This document shows, in pieces, positions 44,101-52,293 of a DNA stretch of 64,000 nt. The DNA comes from Candidatus Nitrosotalea bavarica (GTDB taxonomy: Archaea; Thermoproteota; Nitrososphaeria; Nitrososphaerales; Nitrosopumilaceae), in contig NZ_FUYK01000003.1 in assembly GCF_900167955.1 (NCBI RefSeq), positions 145,221 to 209,220 of the forward strand, in the 5' to 3' direction. Below the pieces are notes generated by a model. It made no database searches, was not told where the DNA came from, and saw only the letters and a program-made list of their open reading frames with translations. A program made the translations under genes and the position numbers. Positions within the stretch are counted from its first letter, which is position 1. Each line of letters opens with the position of its first letter.

Positions 44101-44136
44101 ATTGTTCAGGAACAATGTTAATCAATATATTATAAC
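44101..44136 (+). promoter_or_regulatory. Perfect dyad upstream of TATA-like box
   Basis: ATTGTTC-AG-GAACAAT (44101-44116) is a perfect 7-bp inverted repeat with a 2-nt centre. It lies just before CAATATATTATAA (about 44123-44135), which is about 30 nt before the ATG at 44163. This is the layout of an activator or regulator site next to an archaeal promoter. Confidence 0.5.
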
Positions 44137-44162
44137 CCCCAATCAAAACTTGTGTTGTAAAC

Positions 44163-44669
44163 ATGAGTCAAACCATACTGAGTGACAAGAAAATTTTGAT
44201 ACTATCAATTGTAGCTGCTGCAACAACTGTAATTGCCGGAATATTACACTTGCAAATGGTTCCAAGAACGCTATCTGAGAGTTTAGGTGAAGGAGTATTC
44301 TTTCTGATTGGTGGAATGTTACAAATTTTCTGGGCAGTTCCAGTCATAAAAAGATGGGGCAAAATATGGCAAATTATAGGAATTGTAGGAACTGTAGTAT
44401 TGTTTGTGCTATGGTATGCAAACAGACTACATTTGATTCCAGAAGGCGGTATGTCTGAAGGCGGTCCACAGAATCACCAACCAGGAGGATTTCCAAGAGG
44501 CAATGCAACAGGTGGCGAGTTTCCCAGAGGTGGTGGTCCACCAAGAGGATCTGTAACGTTTGGAAGAATGCTGCCATCGCTTGAGATATTACAGATTGCA
44601 TTCATCGGATTGTACATAACACTGAGCATAATGATCTCTAAAAAGAAAACAGAGTCAAAACAAGCCTGA
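44163..44669 (+). CDS. Four-helix membrane protein with Gly/Pro-rich loop
   Basis: 168 residues with membrane helices at about 10-30, 43-60, 68-86 and 140-158 and a Gly/Pro/Arg/Asn-rich hydrophilic loop (about 95-135, with GGFPRGN, GGEFPRGG and GGPPRGS units) between helices 3 and 4. No family recognised. The leaderless promoter and dyad indicate regulated expression. Confidence 0.65.
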   Translation: MSQTILSDKKILILSIVAAATTVIAGILHLQMVPRTLSESLGEGVFFLIGGMLQIFWAVPVIKRWGKIWQIIGIVGTVVLFVLWYANRLHLIPEGGMSEGGPQNHQPGGFPRGNATGGEFPRGGGPPRGSVTFGRMLPSLEILQIAFIGLYITLSIMISKKKTESKQA

Positions 44670-44704
44670 TTTTTTTACAACCTAGAATAATTTTTCAAGA
44701 AAAA

Positions 44705-45043
44705 CTATTTGCCAAGCTCTTTCATGTTAGCTTCAAGAATTACCAGTCTTCTTTGTGCAACATCCATGACGCGTTTTAAAACATCAATCTCATTGCTGTT
44801 TTGCTTTCCCATCTCATTTATGCTGTCAAATAAAACTTTGGCCTCGTTTGTCAATCCATTATCCATCTTGTCTATCCTGGTTGTAAGACGTATATGATCC
44901 TCTTCTAATTTTTTTATTCTATTGCTAGTCTCATCTATTTTTTTATTCACCACATCTATTTCATCATGAATTAACGTTAATTCTTCTTCTACTTTGTTTG
45001 ATGATGAACGAAATCTATCCATCCCTGGCATTTTTGGACCCAC
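44705..45043 (-). CDS. Coiled-coil protein, 112 aa
   Basis: Nearly all residues from 14 to 105 fit heptads (VEEELTLIHDEIDVVNKKIDE, KKLEEDHIRLTTRIDKMDNGL, NEIDVLKRVMDVAQRRLVILE), predicting one long coiled coil. No signal peptide. Function unknown; similar small coiled-coil proteins are common next to signalling genes. A response regulator gene lies about 100 nt upstream in the same direction. Confidence 0.6.
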   Translation of the reverse strand: MGPKMPGMDRFRSSSNKVEEELTLIHDEIDVVNKKIDETSNRIKKLEEDHIRLTTRIDKMDNGLTNEAKVLFDSINEMGKQNSNEIDVLKRVMDVAQRRLVILEANMKELGK

Positions 45044-45141
45044 GATTGAAGATATGCCAAGTTCCTAGTTAAGCATATAGTAAGTGAATGACACTTGTAC
45101 AGAAACAGTTGTTCAAGATTTACCCCAGATGTCGTACAGAA

Positions 45142-45522
45142 TCATGGCAAATCATTTGATTTGTCCACCGTGTTTTGAATTGTTTTCTCCATGGCAAGCA
45201 TATCAGTTGTTTTGTGCATTGAACAATTAACGCCATTGTCTTGCAATATCTTTAGTTCACCTTCTGAAATATCACCTGCTGAAAATACGAGTATTTTATT
45301 TTCTTTTATTTTACCTGTCTGTATCAGTGATTTAACAATATCATAGCCTGAAAATTTTGGCATGGCAAGATCTAGCAATATAGCATCAAACGTTTGTTCT
45401 AAAATCATGTTCAATCCTTCTCTCCCATCATTTGATACTAGACAATCATGACCACGAGAATTCAGATATTCCCTAATCATGTTTGTTATAGTTCTATTAT
45501 CATCTATTGCTAGAATTCTCAA
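45142..45522 (-). CDS. Single-domain response regulator (CheY-like receiver)
   Basis: 126 residues, receiver domain only: acidic Asp7-Asp8 in AIDDNR, phospho-acceptor Asp51 in LLDLAMPK, Ser83 in VFSAGD and a Lys in MHKTTD. No output domain. TTG start at 45520-45522. It must act through protein contact with a kinase or target; no histidine kinase is in the window. Confidence 0.9.
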   Translation of the reverse strand: MRILAIDDNRTITNMIREYLNSRGHDCLVSNDGREGLNMILEQTFDAILLDLAMPKFSGYDIVKSLIQTGKIKENKILVFSAGDISEGELKILQDNGVNCSMHKTTDMLAMEKTIQNTVDKSNDLP

Positions 45523-45610
45523 CTATATACAAACAAATCAAGTATCCTAAATAATTTTAGGTTTCAAAGGATACACCTAGTCTGTGTTTAAATCATAATT
45601 GGCATTGAAA

Positions 45611-46492
45611 TTATTTTATTACCGGAAAGTGAAATGCCGCATCAAGTGCAATTGCTACAAATATTATTGTAAGATATGGTGCAGTCACCTTGTATGCCTT
45701 CCATGCAAATTCCGAAGTTGGGGTCTTTGTTAGTTTGTAATGATATACAAACATCAAACCTCCTGATACTAGAGCCGTTACCAAATATACATAACCCAAT
45801 CCAAATGCTACAAGCATAACAGAATATGGTAACAAGATAGCAGTGTTGAGTAAAATATACTTGGAAGTTTTTTGCATTCCAATTAGTACCGGAAGCATTG
45901 GAACTTTGGCAGCTGTATATTCTTCTTTCATCTTCATTGCAAGGCACCAAAAATGAGAGGGCGTCCAGACAAAGACTAGAATACCCACCAATGCACCTAG
46001 AATATCCATAGAGCCCGTTGCTGCAGCCCATCCTGCCATGGCCGCACAACTTCCTGCAAATCCACCAATTATAATATTGGACCAGTTACTGCGCTTGAGC
46101 CACGCGGTATAGATTATCACATAGAAAAATATCCCTAAAGCAATGAAAAATGTCGATACGGGATTTAGTGTAAACCAGGCATAAATTACAGAGATGCAGC
46201 TTACTGCAAGGCCATAGATCAAAACATTACGTGCAGACATTCTTCCTGAAGGAATTGGTCTAGTACTGGTTCGTTTCATTAACGGATCAATATCTCTGTC
46301 ATAATAGTGATTTAGAGCACTTGATCCGGCAGATGAGAGTATACCTGCCATTATGAGATCAAGAAATGTAGTATAGTTCAGAGGAGCATGCATTATCAGT
46401 ATGCTTGCAGCATACATTGAGGTAATTGCCGTAATAACAAGTAAAACTATGATTCTAGGTTTTGATATTTCAAGTACTTCCTTTAATCCCAC
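45611..46492 (-). CDS. ctaB: Protohaem IX farnesyltransferase (haem O synthase)
   Basis: UbiA-family membrane prenyltransferase that makes haem O for terminal oxidases. Eight to nine helices; the prenyl-diphosphate/Mg motif NHYYDRDIDPLMKRTSTRP at about 62-80 and the second loop FVWTPSHFWCLAMKMKEEYTAAKVPMLP are diagnostic. 293 aa. Divergent from the cupredoxin gene with an 84-nt shared promoter region, a natural neighbourhood for respiratory copper biology. Confidence 0.94.
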   Translation of the reverse strand: MGLKEVLEISKPRIIVLLVITAITSMYAASILIMHAPLNYTTFLDLIMAGILSSAGSSALNHYYDRDIDPLMKRTSTRPIPSGRMSARNVLIYGLAVSCISVIYAWFTLNPVSTFFIALGIFFYVIIYTAWLKRSNWSNIIIGGFAGSCAAMAGWAAATGSMDILGALVGILVFVWTPSHFWCLAMKMKEEYTAAKVPMLPVLIGMQKTSKYILLNTAILLPYSVMLVAFGLGYVYLVTALVSGGLMFVYHYKLTKTPTSEFAWKAYKVTAPYLTIIFVAIALDAAFHFPVIK

Positions 46493-46576
46493 GGATCTTG
46501 GGCAATTTGCAGGGAATTTAATTTCTTCGAAGATTCCCTCTTAGCATCGGTTCAAAAGAATTAAGTATTACACAAC

Positions 46577-47701
46577 GTGAAACTACCTCAAATGAGTGAC
46601 TGGGACCTAATGATGCCAGGAATGGGACTATCTGCAATAGGTCTTGGAGGCGTTATTTTATCATACATGGGCATTGCCAACACATTCCTTACAGGAATGC
46701 AGGCATTATCAGGATTGACGTTGTTTATCGGTTTGGTATTTTTATCAGCAGGAATGCTAAGTGGTGGAATATCTACTAGCGGACGTGCCAAGGCAACTAC
46801 GCTAGTAATCTTTGGCATAGCAGGATCTGTTGGAACATATGCAATCAGTTTGAATAAAGTAATCACATCATTGCCATTATTTGTTGGAATACTAATCATG
46901 ATAATTGTTCCAACCGTTGTAATTGGATTTGCTGCAATGAAGACTCCAAAATACTTTAAACCAATTGCAGTAATATTTGTACTAGCATCTTTGACTGCAA
47001 TTACATCATATACAGTATTTGGTTTTATCGGACCAGGAGCTCAATTTTCATTTCACACACCGGGAAATAATGTAACACAGGCTACAGTACCTAATGCCAC
47101 ATCCTCCACTGCTCCAGTTGTCACAATTAATATTCCACTCAACTCATCACAGCAAGGAAATCCAAACTTCACCCCTGCGTCGATTACGGTTCCCAAGGGG
47201 GACATAATAAAATGGACAAATAATGATAAAGTACCACATACAGTAACTAGTGCGCCAGATGGTTCAGTATGGGATTCTGGAATAATAGCAGCTGGTAAAT
47301 CATACCAATTAGATACATCAAAACTTAATGCTACAGAATATGATTATCTCTGTACAGTGCATCCATTTATGACAGGAAAAATAATCATAACAGCTCCTGT
47401 CAAGCCAGTATTTGCAAATGTAACAATAGCAGCGGGTGCCGCAAAACAAGCTACCAGTCAGAAATACTTTGATCCTGCAGAAATTTCAGTAAAGACTGGA
47501 ACTACTATAGTCTGGACAAATGCAGACAGTGTAGCACATACTGTAACCAGTGGAGACCCTAATGCAGGCTCATCAGGAATATTTGATTCTAACTTGATAA
47601 AACCTGGAAATACATTTACCCACGAATTTGATTCTGTTGGAACAACTCCATACTTTTGTACAGTCCACCCATGGATGACTGGAAAAGTTACAGTAGGATG
47701 A
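46577..47701 (+). CDS. Membrane protein with two plastocyanin-like (cupredoxin) domains
   Basis: Five N-terminal membrane helices (about 17-150) followed outside by two blue-copper domains. Domain 1 ligands: His221 (VPHTVTS), Cys259, His262, Met265 (CTVHPFMTG). Domain 2: His321 (VAHTVTS), Cys361, His364, Met367 (CTVHPWMTG). Both sets are complete type-1 copper sites. Such proteins are presumed electron carriers in thaumarchaeal ammonia oxidation and respiration. The stop codon overlaps the start of the JAMM protease gene. Confidence 0.93.
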   Translation: MKLPQMSDWDLMMPGMGLSAIGLGGVILSYMGIANTFLTGMQALSGLTLFIGLVFLSAGMLSGGISTSGRAKATTLVIFGIAGSVGTYAISLNKVITSLPLFVGILIMIIVPTVVIGFAAMKTPKYFKPIAVIFVLASLTAITSYTVFGFIGPGAQFSFHTPGNNVTQATVPNATSSTAPVVTINIPLNSSQQGNPNFTPASITVPKGDIIKWTNNDKVPHTVTSAPDGSVWDSGIIAAGKSYQLDTSKLNATEYDYLCTVHPFMTGKIIITAPVKPVFANVTIAAGAAKQATSQKYFDPAEISVKTGTTIVWTNADSVAHTVTSGDPNAGSSGIFDSNLIKPGNTFTHEFDSVGTTPYFCTVHPWMTGKVTVG

Positions 47702-48108
47702 CAGTAAAGTCAATAGTTTTATCTAAAAATCAAATTGATACGCTAAGACAGCATTCCCAAAAAAATTCTCCAAACGAGGCGTGTGCCATACTATTTGGAA
47801 AAACAGATAATGGTAATGTGATAGTCAAGGAAGTTTTTCTTACAAAAAATATAGAAAACTCACCAGTAAATTTTACAATATCACCTGAGGAACTGATACT
47901 TGCGTATGATACCTCAGAGAGAGAGAATCTCGAAGTAAGTGCGATATTTCATTCACACCCATCATCCATGGCACACCCATCAACAACTGACAAGAAATAC
48001 ATGGAAATTAATCCAGTACCATGGGTTATTTTTTCAAACATGCATGACGAGTTTAAAGCATACATCTACGATTTGGATTTAGTCCCAGTTCCAGTAAAGA
48101 TTTTGTAA
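47698..48108 (+). CDS. JAMM/MPN-domain metalloprotease
   Basis: 136 residues. JAMM motif complete: Glu28 in NEACAIL, His85-x-His87 (HSHPSS) and Asp98 after PSTTD, so a zinc isopeptidase fold like archaeal JAMM1. These remove ubiquitin-like SAMPs or process sulfur-carrier proteins. ATG 47698 overlaps the cupredoxin gene stop (ATGA), so the start upstream at 47656 is rejected. No ubiquitin-like or E1 gene is in the window. Confidence 0.88.
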   Translation: MTVKSIVLSKNQIDTLRQHSQKNSPNEACAILFGKTDNGNVIVKEVFLTKNIENSPVNFTISPEELILAYDTSERENLEVSAIFHSHPSSMAHPSTTDKKYMEINPVPWVIFSNMHDEFKAYIYDLDLVPVPVKIL

Positions 48109-48110
48109 TT

Positions 48111-48206
48111 TTACTTTTTGTGAACGTGTTTGTGTCGTTCAAGGTGGTCCTTGTCTGTAAAAGTGGTATCACAGTCTTTACATTTGAATTCGTGCTTGCC
48201 CCACAT
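48111..48206 (-). CDS. C2H2 zinc-finger microprotein (31 aa)
   Basis: A 31-residue ORF consisting of one classical finger: Cys9-x2-Cys12-x12-His25-x3-His29, with Phe16 and Leu22 at core positions and basic ends (KHVHKK). The next gene is close. Same fold as the microprotein at 20-139. Very short, but the exact motif makes chance unlikely. Start ATG at 48204-48206. Confidence 0.6.
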   Translation of the reverse strand: MWGKHEFKCKDCDTTFTDKDHLERHKHVHKK

Positions 48207-48239
48207 CGACAAGTATTAGGCAAACTAATCTAAAAGGCT

Positions 48240-48629
48240 TTAGCAAGATGATCTTAAAATTATTTTTTCTCCGTCAAGATTTATTGGAATTTTTACATCT
48301 TTTGATATAATTTTTCCAATTACATTTACAGGCGAATAAGGCTTGATCTCACCTTTGTTTCCAATTGGAGTCGGTCCAAAGAATAGACAAATAGCTTGTC
48401 CAGGAGGCCAATATGCAACATCAAGTAAATTTACTAGTGGTTTTGAGTTTTCTCCTTGTACCATGACAGGGATTGGGTCAGTGTACATTTCTTCCCCCCA
48501 GATATGTACATCTACAGAAATTGGCAGATTGTCCAGAATTGCATGCACTGTCTTTGGTGCAATGGAATCATCAAGTTCAATCTCCAGAGATTTGTTTTGT
48601 GGAAGAGTGATTGTGATTTTAGATAGCAT
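48240..48629 (-). CDS. Cyclophilin-like DUF369-family protein
   Basis: 129 residues of the small cyclophilin-like fold: ITITLPQNKSLEIELDDSIAPKTVHAILDNLP, HIWGEEMYTDPIPV, and the WPPGQAICLFFGPTPIG core that is typical of the family. The catalytic Arg of true peptidyl-prolyl isomerases is not apparent. Function unsettled. Runs in the same direction as the CBS gene, 9 nt apart. Confidence 0.83.
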   Translation of the reverse strand: MLSKITITLPQNKSLEIELDDSIAPKTVHAILDNLPISVDVHIWGEEMYTDPIPVMVQGENSKPLVNLLDVAYWPPGQAICLFFGPTPIGNKGEIKPYSPVNVIGKIISKDVKIPINLDGEKIILRSSC

Positions 48630-48638
48630 GTTAGAAAA

Positions 48639-49475
48639 TCAGGCAAGCGATGCCAGAGCACGTGTAACATCAGTTTTGCTTATTATTCCAGAGATTCTAC
48701 TTGTCGCATCAAGCACTCCCAAGGCACTCACATTGTGATCAATCATGACCCTACATGCTTTTGCAAGGTCTTGGTTGCTTTTTATTGAAAATATTCCTCT
48801 TGTCATAATTTCGCTTGCCAGCGTTATGGCTCCAAATCCTTCAGATGAGACAAAGCCTTTCCTAATATGATCTGATAACGAATAATCATCGGATAAATCC
48901 TCGACTCCAAGTTCAAGTGCAACCCTGAAGAAATCTCTAAACGATATAACACCAAGATGATTATCATGTTGATCTTTAGTGATTATTCTTGAGATTTTAT
49001 GCTCAAGCATCTTTGCCATAACTCGTGTTAGTGAGGCAGTGTCATGTACTGTAAATACATGATCAGTCATATAGTCTGCAACCGTGTATTTTTTTGTATG
49101 ATGTATTGAATAAAATTTTGCAAGATCAGTTTTTGTGAATATTCCCTCAAGGTTATTTTCATTTCCCACTGCAAGTGAGCTAATATTTTTTTCAATCATC
49201 TTCTTTGCGCATGATACGACTGATGTCGCGCCATCTGCATATACCAGTCCTTTCATTATTTGTGTAAGCGGTATTCTGTCAAGGCTTTGATTTGATTTTT
49301 CTGCAAACAAGAAAAAGCCAACATCCTTTTCTGTTACAATGCCAACTGATTTGTGTTCATTAGTTATCACAAGACGACTTTTGTTAAGATCAAGCAGTTT
49401 GGATATTACCTGTGAAACACTTGAATTCTCTGCGATAGACAGTGGGTTATGCATTAGTTCTTTGGCAGTAGTCAT
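48639..49475 (-). CDS. Protein with four CBS domains
   Basis: 278 residues made only of CBS motifs (two Bateman pairs): AKELMHNPLSIAENSSVSQVISKLLD, IPLTQIMKGLVYADGATSVVSCAKKM, VADYMTDHVFTVHDTASLTRVMAKML and ASEIMTRGIFSIKSNQDLAKACRVM. Each ends with a G-V/I-x-T/S-x-x-D or similar. Binds adenine nucleotides and senses energy state; no attached enzyme domain. Upstream partner of the cyclophilin-like gene. Confidence 0.9.
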   Translation of the reverse strand: MTTAKELMHNPLSIAENSSVSQVISKLLDLNKSRLVITNEHKSVGIVTEKDVGFFLFAEKSNQSLDRIPLTQIMKGLVYADGATSVVSCAKKMIEKNISSLAVGNENNLEGIFTKTDLAKFYSIHHTKKYTVADYMTDHVFTVHDTASLTRVMAKMLEHKISRIITKDQHDNHLGVISFRDFFRVALELGVEDLSDDYSLSDHIRKGFVSSEGFGAITLASEIMTRGIFSIKSNQDLAKACRVMIDHNVSALGVLDATSRISGIISKTDVTRALASLA

Positions 49476-49677
49476 GGAAATATCTTGTAAGTAATATACA
49501 TAAAAACTAGGGATTAATTATCAAGTCTGAAAATTACAATATTTTTTATTTGTCAAAAATTTGAAATAGATTAAAAAATCCATGGGACGGATTTGTTGGA
49601 CATTATTTTGTACCTGAGCAAAATATCAAAAAATCATATTTGCGTGATTTTAGGCTGGCGTTTCAACTCGTATATCC

Positions 49678-49746
49678 ATTGGTTTTAACTACCAATCATT
49701 ACCAATAATTACCAATAGATATATAAGCAAATACCATTCATTGGTA
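49678..49746 (+). promoter_or_regulatory. Promoter with 10-bp-phased TACCAAT repeats
   Basis: TACCAAT occurs at 49690-49696, 49700-49706 and 49710-49716, exactly 10 bp apart, so all face the same side of DNA. Inverted copies are ATTGGT at 49678-49683 and ATTGGTA at 49740-49746, and a near copy TACCATT is at 49732-49738. The TATA box TATATAA (49720-49726) follows and is about 28 nt before ATG 49751. A dedicated regulator for this gene is implied. Confidence 0.65.
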
Positions 49747-49750
49747 ATAC

Positions 49751-50191
49751 ATGAGTAAACCAACACAGGAACCAAAAGAGTTCAATACAGAATCAAAAGA
49801 AATCCACTCAGTCTACAAGCATAGCGCAGACAGATTTTTTGATGAGGTAGAAAAATCAATACCACAATATCATCAATCAATAACAAGTCTTCAGCGTTCA
49901 TACATTGCAGCATGGAAAAAAGCAGTAGAATCTACCATATCCATGACTCAGGAATTTGCAACCAAATGTGGCATGAGCACAGGTGTTACATCAGCTATGG
50001 CAAAGATAGTAAATGGCACAACTGAAGAAATCATCAAGGCACATGAACTACAAAATAAAGCAATACTGACTGCAATCGATGCTACTCAGCAATCAATCAA
50101 TACATTCAACGAGAATGCAAAATTGTTCACTGGGCTAGACCAAGGCATAATGCAATATTGGGTTCAAGCATGCACACCTACACGAAACTAG
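49751..50191 (+). CDS. Phasin-like helical protein
   Basis: 146 residues, almost all amphipathic helix (ADRFFDEVEKSIPQYHQSITSLQRSYIAAWKKAVESTISMTQEF...). It fits phasin/PhaE-like granule proteins, which cover polyhydroxyalkanoate granules; no PHA synthase is in the window. The TATA box is about 25 nt before the ATG, so the mRNA is leaderless. A hairpin terminator follows. Function by weak resemblance only. Confidence 0.6.
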   Translation: MSKPTQEPKEFNTESKEIHSVYKHSADRFFDEVEKSIPQYHQSITSLQRSYIAAWKKAVESTISMTQEFATKCGMSTGVTSAMAKIVNGTTEEIIKAHELQNKAILTAIDATQQSINTFNENAKLFTGLDQGIMQYWVQACTPTRN

Positions 50192-50194
50192 TGT

Positions 50195-50219
50195 AAAGGA
50201 GCTTTATCCTTTTTATTTT
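50195..50219 (+). terminator. Terminator of the phasin-like gene
   Basis: AAAGGA (50195-50200) and TCCTTT (50207-50212) form a 6-bp stem with a 6-nt loop, followed by TTTATTTT. Located directly after the stop codon. Confidence 0.5.
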
Positions 50220-50298
50220 GAATCACCACATTAGAAAAATTTTATTTTAAAACAGTGATCAAATAAAATTTGAAACAAGTGGAGGTTTGCATGATTTT

Positions 50299-51480
50299 TT
50301 AAACTTGTGACCTTTTTGCAAGCAGTTTTGATAATGAATTAGATATGTTCTTTCGTATATTCTTATCATACATATCAGGAATTATGTTGTCATAACGTAT
50401 TTTTCTTTCAGGAATAGTTTTAGCAATAGCTTGTGCTGTTGCAATCAACAGATCAGTTGTTATCTTTTTTATTTTCTTATCCAGTATAACTCTCATAATA
50501 TGAGGAAATACCAGTGCGTTATTGACCTTATTAGGATAGAGGTAACTTCCAGTTGCGACGATTTTAGCACCAGCTGCCTTGGCAATCTCGGGTTTTACTT
50601 CAGGGTTAGGATTTGTCAGTGCAAAAATTATTGAGTCTTTATTCATTCTTTTTATAATTCTGTCATTTAATAGATTTTTTTTTCCTGAAACTCCAATAAA
50701 TACATCTGCGTTTTTCATAACATCAAAAAGATCACCTTTTTCTCTTTTGGGGTTTGAGATTTCTGCCAACTCATGTTTGTATTTGTTCATGCCTTTTGTC
50801 CTTCCTTTGTAAATTGCGCCTTCAGAGTCTGTAACGACGATATTTTTACAACCAGCTGCAACAACCAACTTCGTTATACCATAACCAGCAGAACCTGCAC
50901 CAGCAACAACGATTTTTATGGATTGTAATTGCTTGTGAACAAGTTTTAGTGAATTCAAGAGTGCTGCAAGGGCAACAACAGAGGTACCATGCCTATCATC
51001 ATGAAATACAGGTATTGAAAGAGAATTTTCCAATTCTTCCGAGATTTCTAAAACTTTGGGTGATTCTATATCTTCAAGATTTATTGCACCAAAGACAGGT
51101 TCAATGGCTTTAATCGTGGCAATTATTTTCTCCTTATTAGTTTCATTCAAACATATTGGAAAAGCGCTTATGCCACCAAACTCTCTGTACAAGACGGCTT
51201 TTCCCTCCATGACTGGCAGAGCAGCATAAGGGCCAATATTTCCCAGCCCGAGAATTCTAGTACCATCTGTAACTATGGCCACATTGTTTCCCTTGGAAGT
51301 AAACTCATATTTTTTTTCAGGATGAGAGTAAATTTCATCACAAACGGCAGCAACACCAGGCGTATAAATTAATTTTATTTGATTACGCTTTAGTTTTCTA
51401 ATCTTTCCCGTAACAATGATTTTGCCCTTGAGTAATTTATGAAGAGCGATTGCTTTTTTACCATTATCATCCAAAACCAT
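50299..51480 (-). CDS. NAD(P)-dependent malic enzyme
   Basis: Converts malate to pyruvate and CO2. N-terminal half has Tyr and Lys residues in KLIYTPGVAAVCDEI and GNNVAIVTDGTRILGLGNIG; ESPKVLEISEEL...VFHDDRHGTSVVALAALLN is the central signature; the NAD fold is VVAGAGSAGYGITKLV (about 190-205). 393 aa fits the short bacterial/archaeal type. ATG at 51478-51480. Single gene with a phasin-like gene upstream on the other strand. Confidence 0.93.
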   Translation of the reverse strand: MVLDDNGKKAIALHKLLKGKIIVTGKIRKLKRNQIKLIYTPGVAAVCDEIYSHPEKKYEFTSKGNNVAIVTDGTRILGLGNIGPYAALPVMEGKAVLYREFGGISAFPICLNETNKEKIIATIKAIEPVFGAINLEDIESPKVLEISEELENSLSIPVFHDDRHGTSVVALAALLNSLKLVHKQLQSIKIVVAGAGSAGYGITKLVVAAGCKNIVVTDSEGAIYKGRTKGMNKYKHELAEISNPKREKGDLFDVMKNADVFIGVSGKKNLLNDRIIKRMNKDSIIFALTNPNPEVKPEIAKAAGAKIVATGSYLYPNKVNNALVFPHIMRVILDKKIKKITTDLLIATAQAIAKTIPERKIRYDNIIPDMYDKNIRKNISNSLSKLLAKRSQV

Positions 51481-51517
51481 GAAATAGATCTAATCTAGAC
51501 CTTTGTAAGCTTTCTAG

Positions 51518-51598
51518 TCATATAGTTAGCCCCCAACCAAGAGAAAATACTGACAACAAAATAATCAGTAGAGCATAAAAAATGGCATGGTTGGGCAT
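51518..51598 (-). CDS. Hydrophobic micropeptide (26 aa), tentative
   Basis: ATG-to-TGA ORF of 26 residues made of a short polar start (MPNH) and one membrane helix (AIFYALLIILLSVFSLGWG). Upstream on the minus strand are an inverted repeat TCAAGA-5 nt-TCTTGA (51620-51636) and a TATA-like TTTTTTAAATAT (about 51656-51667). Small one-helix subunits of respiratory or transport complexes look like this. Evidence is only composition plus promoter-like context. Confidence 0.35.
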   Translation of the reverse strand: MPNHAIFYALLIILLSVFSLGWGLTI

Positions 51599-51764
51599 AG
51601 TTTTAAAAAAACAGGGCCTTCAAGAAAAAGTCTTGAATATGCCTGCTTCATCGAGGATATTTAAAAAACAATGATCGCACCTTGAAATGGTGTAACTTTG
51701 ATCTATTGCATGTCTGAACTATCTAACTTTGAACCTCTAAATAGAACTATTTCAGAGTACAGAT

Positions 51765-52022
51765 ATGGAAATTCATGTATACGATACATACGTAGAGGCA
51801 AAGGATGGCCACACGATGCATTTTGACGTCATTACCAGTCAGAAGGATCATGTAAAAGCAATCCAGTATGCAAAGGAATGGCTCAAGACAGTCGGAGAAG
51901 CCGATTCAAAGGTATCAACTGAGGAATGTCAGTTCTGCCACTCACAAGGTGCACCAGAACCCATTGCAAAGGAGATCCAAACGAAAGGCTATTTCATCCA
52001 AAAGATGGAAGGCTGTCCGTAA
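51765..52022 (+). CDS. DUF2024-family protein
   Basis: 85 residues matching DUF2024: starts EIHVYDTYVEAKDGHTMHFDV, with KAIQYAKEWL and the CQFCHSQGAP Cys pair plus a late Cys (EGCP). Small alpha/beta protein of unknown role, often in stress or redox contexts. ATG at 51765; preceded by a stretch of 166 nt without a gene. Confidence 0.85.
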   Translation: MEIHVYDTYVEAKDGHTMHFDVITSQKDHVKAIQYAKEWLKTVGEADSKVSTEECQFCHSQGAPEPIAKEIQTKGYFIQKMEGCP

Positions 52023-52097
52023 AGATATCTACTTAATTTTTTAATCCAAACACTATTTTTAAAAACACCATTAGCGTCATGTATATCATATCATCCC

Positions 52098-52286
52098 ATG
52101 ACAAAAAAGATCAAGTATAGCAGACTTTCAATCGAAGGAGACATTCAGACAAGGTGGATATGCGGATGCTTTGAAACAGTAGATGCTTTTTTCAAATTTT
52201 GTCCTCAGCATAAAGAAACAATGAAACAAACCATAGAATCTCAGATAGACAAGCTTGACATGACTACAGTGATAGAAGAGAAATAA
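52098..52286 (+). CDS. Small Cys-containing hypothetical protein, 62 aa
   Basis: Residues 22-38 contain CGC and CPQH (WICGCFETVDAFFKFCPQH), a likely zinc site, followed by a helix (ETMKQTIESQIDKLD). TATA-like TTTTTAAAAACA lies about 40 nt upstream. Family not recognised. Confidence 0.6.
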   Translation: MTKKIKYSRLSIEGDIQTRWICGCFETVDAFFKFCPQHKETMKQTIESQIDKLDMTTVIEEK

Positions 52287-52293
52287 TTTCAAG

